Source: JBGRQA01 sp041725895
GTDB taxonomy: Bacteria; Bacteroidota; Bacteroidia; Bacteroidales; Marinifilaceae
Reading direction: 5' to 3'
Assembly (NCBI GenBank): GCA_041725895.1
Contig: JBGRQA010000028.1
Location: forward strand, 19,217-83,216
DNA: 64,000 bases
The position numbers and the translations under genes are program-made. The notes beneath the pieces are model-generated. The model saw nothing but the letters and a program-made list of their open reading frames with translations. It was not told the origin of the DNA and ran no database searches. Numbering within the stretch: the stretch's first letter is position 1; every line of letters starts with the position of its first letter. Positions 62,314 to 64,000 of the stretch are shown here, one piece after another.

Positions 62314-63459
62314 ATGTACAGATATTGTCTTTGCATATTTTTTTGCTGTTGTCTCCAAAGTCTTTCGGCTCAGGAAAGAAATTGGACTCTGAATGGATAT
62401 GTGAAAGATATGCAGCTGTTTTACTATGTTGAACCTACAGATAATTGGACAGACCAAAACCTGGTGCACAACCGGCTTAATTTTAAGTGGTATCCCAGTT
62501 CAACTGTAAGTGTTGTGGCGGAGGTACGCAATCGCTTTTTCTGGGGAGAATTGGTGCGCGATATCCCCAACTATGGACGATTAATTGATCAGGACAAAGG
62601 CTATTTTGATCTTTCCACAACTATTTGGGAAAGTGGGGGAACGCTTATGCATTCTATGATAGATCGGATGTACCTGGATTATACTCTGGACAAATGGCAA
62701 ATTCGACTGGGGCGGCAGAGAATCAATTGGGGCATGAATCTTATTTGGAATCCCAACGACCTGTTCAATACTTATTCCTATTTCGATTTCGATTATGAAG
62801 AGCGGCCCGGAACGGATGCTCTGAAAGTGCAGTACTATACTTCTGCGACTTCTTCATTGGAGGTGGTATACCAATTGGGCGAGAATGCGGATGAAATGGC
62901 CCTGGCTTCCCGCTATGTTTTCAATAAGTGGAACTACGATTTCCAGATATTGGGAGGCTATGTGGAGGACGATTGGGTTCTGGGCACCGGTTGGGCCGGA
63001 GATATTGTTGGAGCTGGTTTTCGTGGGGAATTATCTTGGTTTGTACCCCGAAAGAGTGGTAAAGATGAGGTTGTGATCGCCTCCATTTCGGGGGATTACA
63101 GTTTTGCCAATCAACTGTACATCCATGCAGGTGCTTTGCTGAATAGTGCAGGAACCACAGGAAGAATTTTTAGAACCGGCTTGTTTACTCCAGGCGAACG
63201 TTCGCCTCAATTGCTCAGTGCCGGGAAATATGCTCTGTTTGGTCAGCTTAACTATCCCTTTACACCTCTCTTTCAGGGGGGGCTTTCCGGAATCCTAAAT
63301 CCCAGCGACGAATCCTTTTTCCTAAGCCCTTCCCTTAGCTATTCCCTGGTGGAAAATCTGGACCTCATGTTCCTTGGGCAATTGTTTTTTGGTAACGATT
63401 TTACCGAATTCGGAAACATTGGTCAAGCCCTCTATTTCCGCTTGAAATGGAGCTTTTAG
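62314..63459 (+). CDS. outer-membrane beta-barrel protein (porin-like)
   Basis: 381 residues from the ATG at 62314, because it opens a signal peptide ending SLSAQ; a TTG four codons earlier is less plausible. Beta strands alternate throughout, beginning with NWTLNGYVKDMQLFYYV, and RMYLDYTLDKWQIRLGRQRI near 120 then NWGMNLIWNPNDLFN is a sequence seen in proteins like alginate-export or DUF1302-type barrels. The last strand ends in FRLKWSF. The outer-membrane partner in the same operon suggests the ABC/LolA-like set feeds the outer membrane. Confidence 0.82.
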   Translation: MYRYCLCIFFCCCLQSLSAQERNWTLNGYVKDMQLFYYVEPTDNWTDQNLVHNRLNFKWYPSSTVSVVAEVRNRFFWGELVRDIPNYGRLIDQDKGYFDLSTTIWESGGTLMHSMIDRMYLDYTLDKWQIRLGRQRINWGMNLIWNPNDLFNTYSYFDFDYEERPGTDALKVQYYTSATSSLEVVYQLGENADEMALASRYVFNKWNYDFQILGGYVEDDWVLGTGWAGDIVGAGFRGELSWFVPRKSGKDEVVIASISGDYSFANQLYIHAGALLNSAGTTGRIFRTGLFTPGERSPQLLSAGKYALFGQLNYPFTPLFQGGLSGILNPSDESFFLSPSLSYSLVENLDLMFLGQLFFGNDFTEFGNIGQALYFRLKWSF

Positions 63460-63849
63460 AATCCTATATTGTAAGCCAACCCATGGGAATGAATATCTTT
63501 GCTTTTAGTAAGAGAGAATTCAATGAATAAGGTTTATATAATTAAATACTCAAAGGTCCTACCGACTTTGGATCCTGAGTCCCGATAGCTTTCTGGATTT
63601 TGCCTCCTTTTTATCATTAATTGCGAAGCAAACGACGGTAGATTGGTCTAAGATGAGCATTAATATAAAGTAGTTAAAAAATACAAGTTCGTTCGCCTAA
63701 AATGGACAAAAGCTTAATATTTCTAATTACTTCGGAAGAAATTCATCCACGATAATTCCCTATAGAACTAAAATTAAGACTCTATATGATTTTTAGTGGG
63801 CAAAAATGATTACTGTTTTGCTTAGAGATTATTTTTACATCCAAGTTCT
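63460..63849. other. intergenic, nothing recognised
   Basis: AT-rich spacer behind the barrel gene. No gene, terminator or repeat copy is certain. Confidence 0.4.
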
Positions 63850-63851
63850 TT

Positions 63852-63980
63852 GTTCCATATCGCATTAATTTTAATCGTAGCGCCTCGGCATTGGCAACGT
63901 AGGAGGGGCCCCATAGACGAAAAAGGCGTGAAGAACAGAATGCTGTTTGAGCCGAGGAACGAGGTGAGTTCATTCTGTTT
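63852..63980. repeat. palindromic dispersed element at the window end
   Basis: Its first 46 bases match 22129-22174. Beyond lies GGAGGGGCCCC and an inverted pair AACAGAATG (63934) / CATTCTGTT (63971). It probably continues past the window. The minus-strand frame over it is most likely a chance translation of the repeat. Confidence 0.5.
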
Positions 63981-64000
63981 AGCCTTCGAGTCGTGATGGG

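Noticed and set aside
63782..63973. 63-codon minus-strand frame at the window end
   Set aside because: It translates the dispersed palindromic element shared with 22.1 kb and has no independent support.

Overview
The window reads as chromosomal DNA of a Bacteroidota bacterium, most likely class Bacteroidia and perhaps a Marinilabiliales-like, partly fermentative marine lineage (that placement is inference). The supports are a TonB receptor C-terminus followed by a DUF4249 lipoprotein, several LytS/LytTR two-component pairs, many lipobox or Sec-signal proteins, TAnnTTTG promoter-like boxes and low-to-mid GC. No rRNA, tRNA or CRISPR array was recognised.

Layout. 0-5.4 kb: receptor end, DUF4249 lipoprotein, a small C_GCAxxG_C_C protein, a hypothetical gene, and a large FAD/Fe-S 2-hydroxyacid dehydrogenase. 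5.7-11 kb: acyl-phosphate block with pta-ackA and two phosphate butyryltransferase paralogues, plus a cold-shock gene, with clear terminators. 11-15.7 kb: LytTR regulator and kinase, S41 peptidase, TlpA-like thioredoxin. 16.3-20.5 kb: decayed porin gene, then a GNAT / ornithine-racemase-like / BCCT transporter cluster and a small wHTH-like gene.

20.7-29.1 kb is the most unusual part. Unrelated + strand genes (SRPBCC with DUF2200, a lipoprotein, a peroxiredoxin, a membrane protein, and a nuclease-NTPase defence candidate) are each preceded by a member of one mosaic family of 280-460 bp noncoding repeats, with long imperfect hairpins behind some genes. It looks like an array of single-gene modules (inference). 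29.2-33 kb: a regulatory-like-domain gene, a truncated gene, a 21-bp minisatellite and a 240-bp tandem array.

33-35.6 kb: a minus-strand four-gene operon around a ferric-reductase-like/Rieske membrane protein. 36-43.3 kb: aquaporin, SRPBCC, aminopeptidase-like lipoprotein, crcB-DUF190, a NarL-type two-component pair and a Pit transporter, ending with a remnant of a second DUF190 gene. 43.5-53 kb: secreted TPR-CHAT protein, GNAT, VOC, POT peptide transporter, another LytS/LytTR pair, a DUF6090-like protein and a 23-bp tandem repeat. 53.5-57.8 kb: FAD oxidoreductase, AmmeMemoRadiSam radical SAM and Memo proteins, RtcB. 58-63.5 kb: five-gene operon with a LolA-like protein, two FtsX/MacB permeases, an ATPase and an outer-membrane barrel, probably an envelope trafficking or export system. 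The window ends in repeat DNA.
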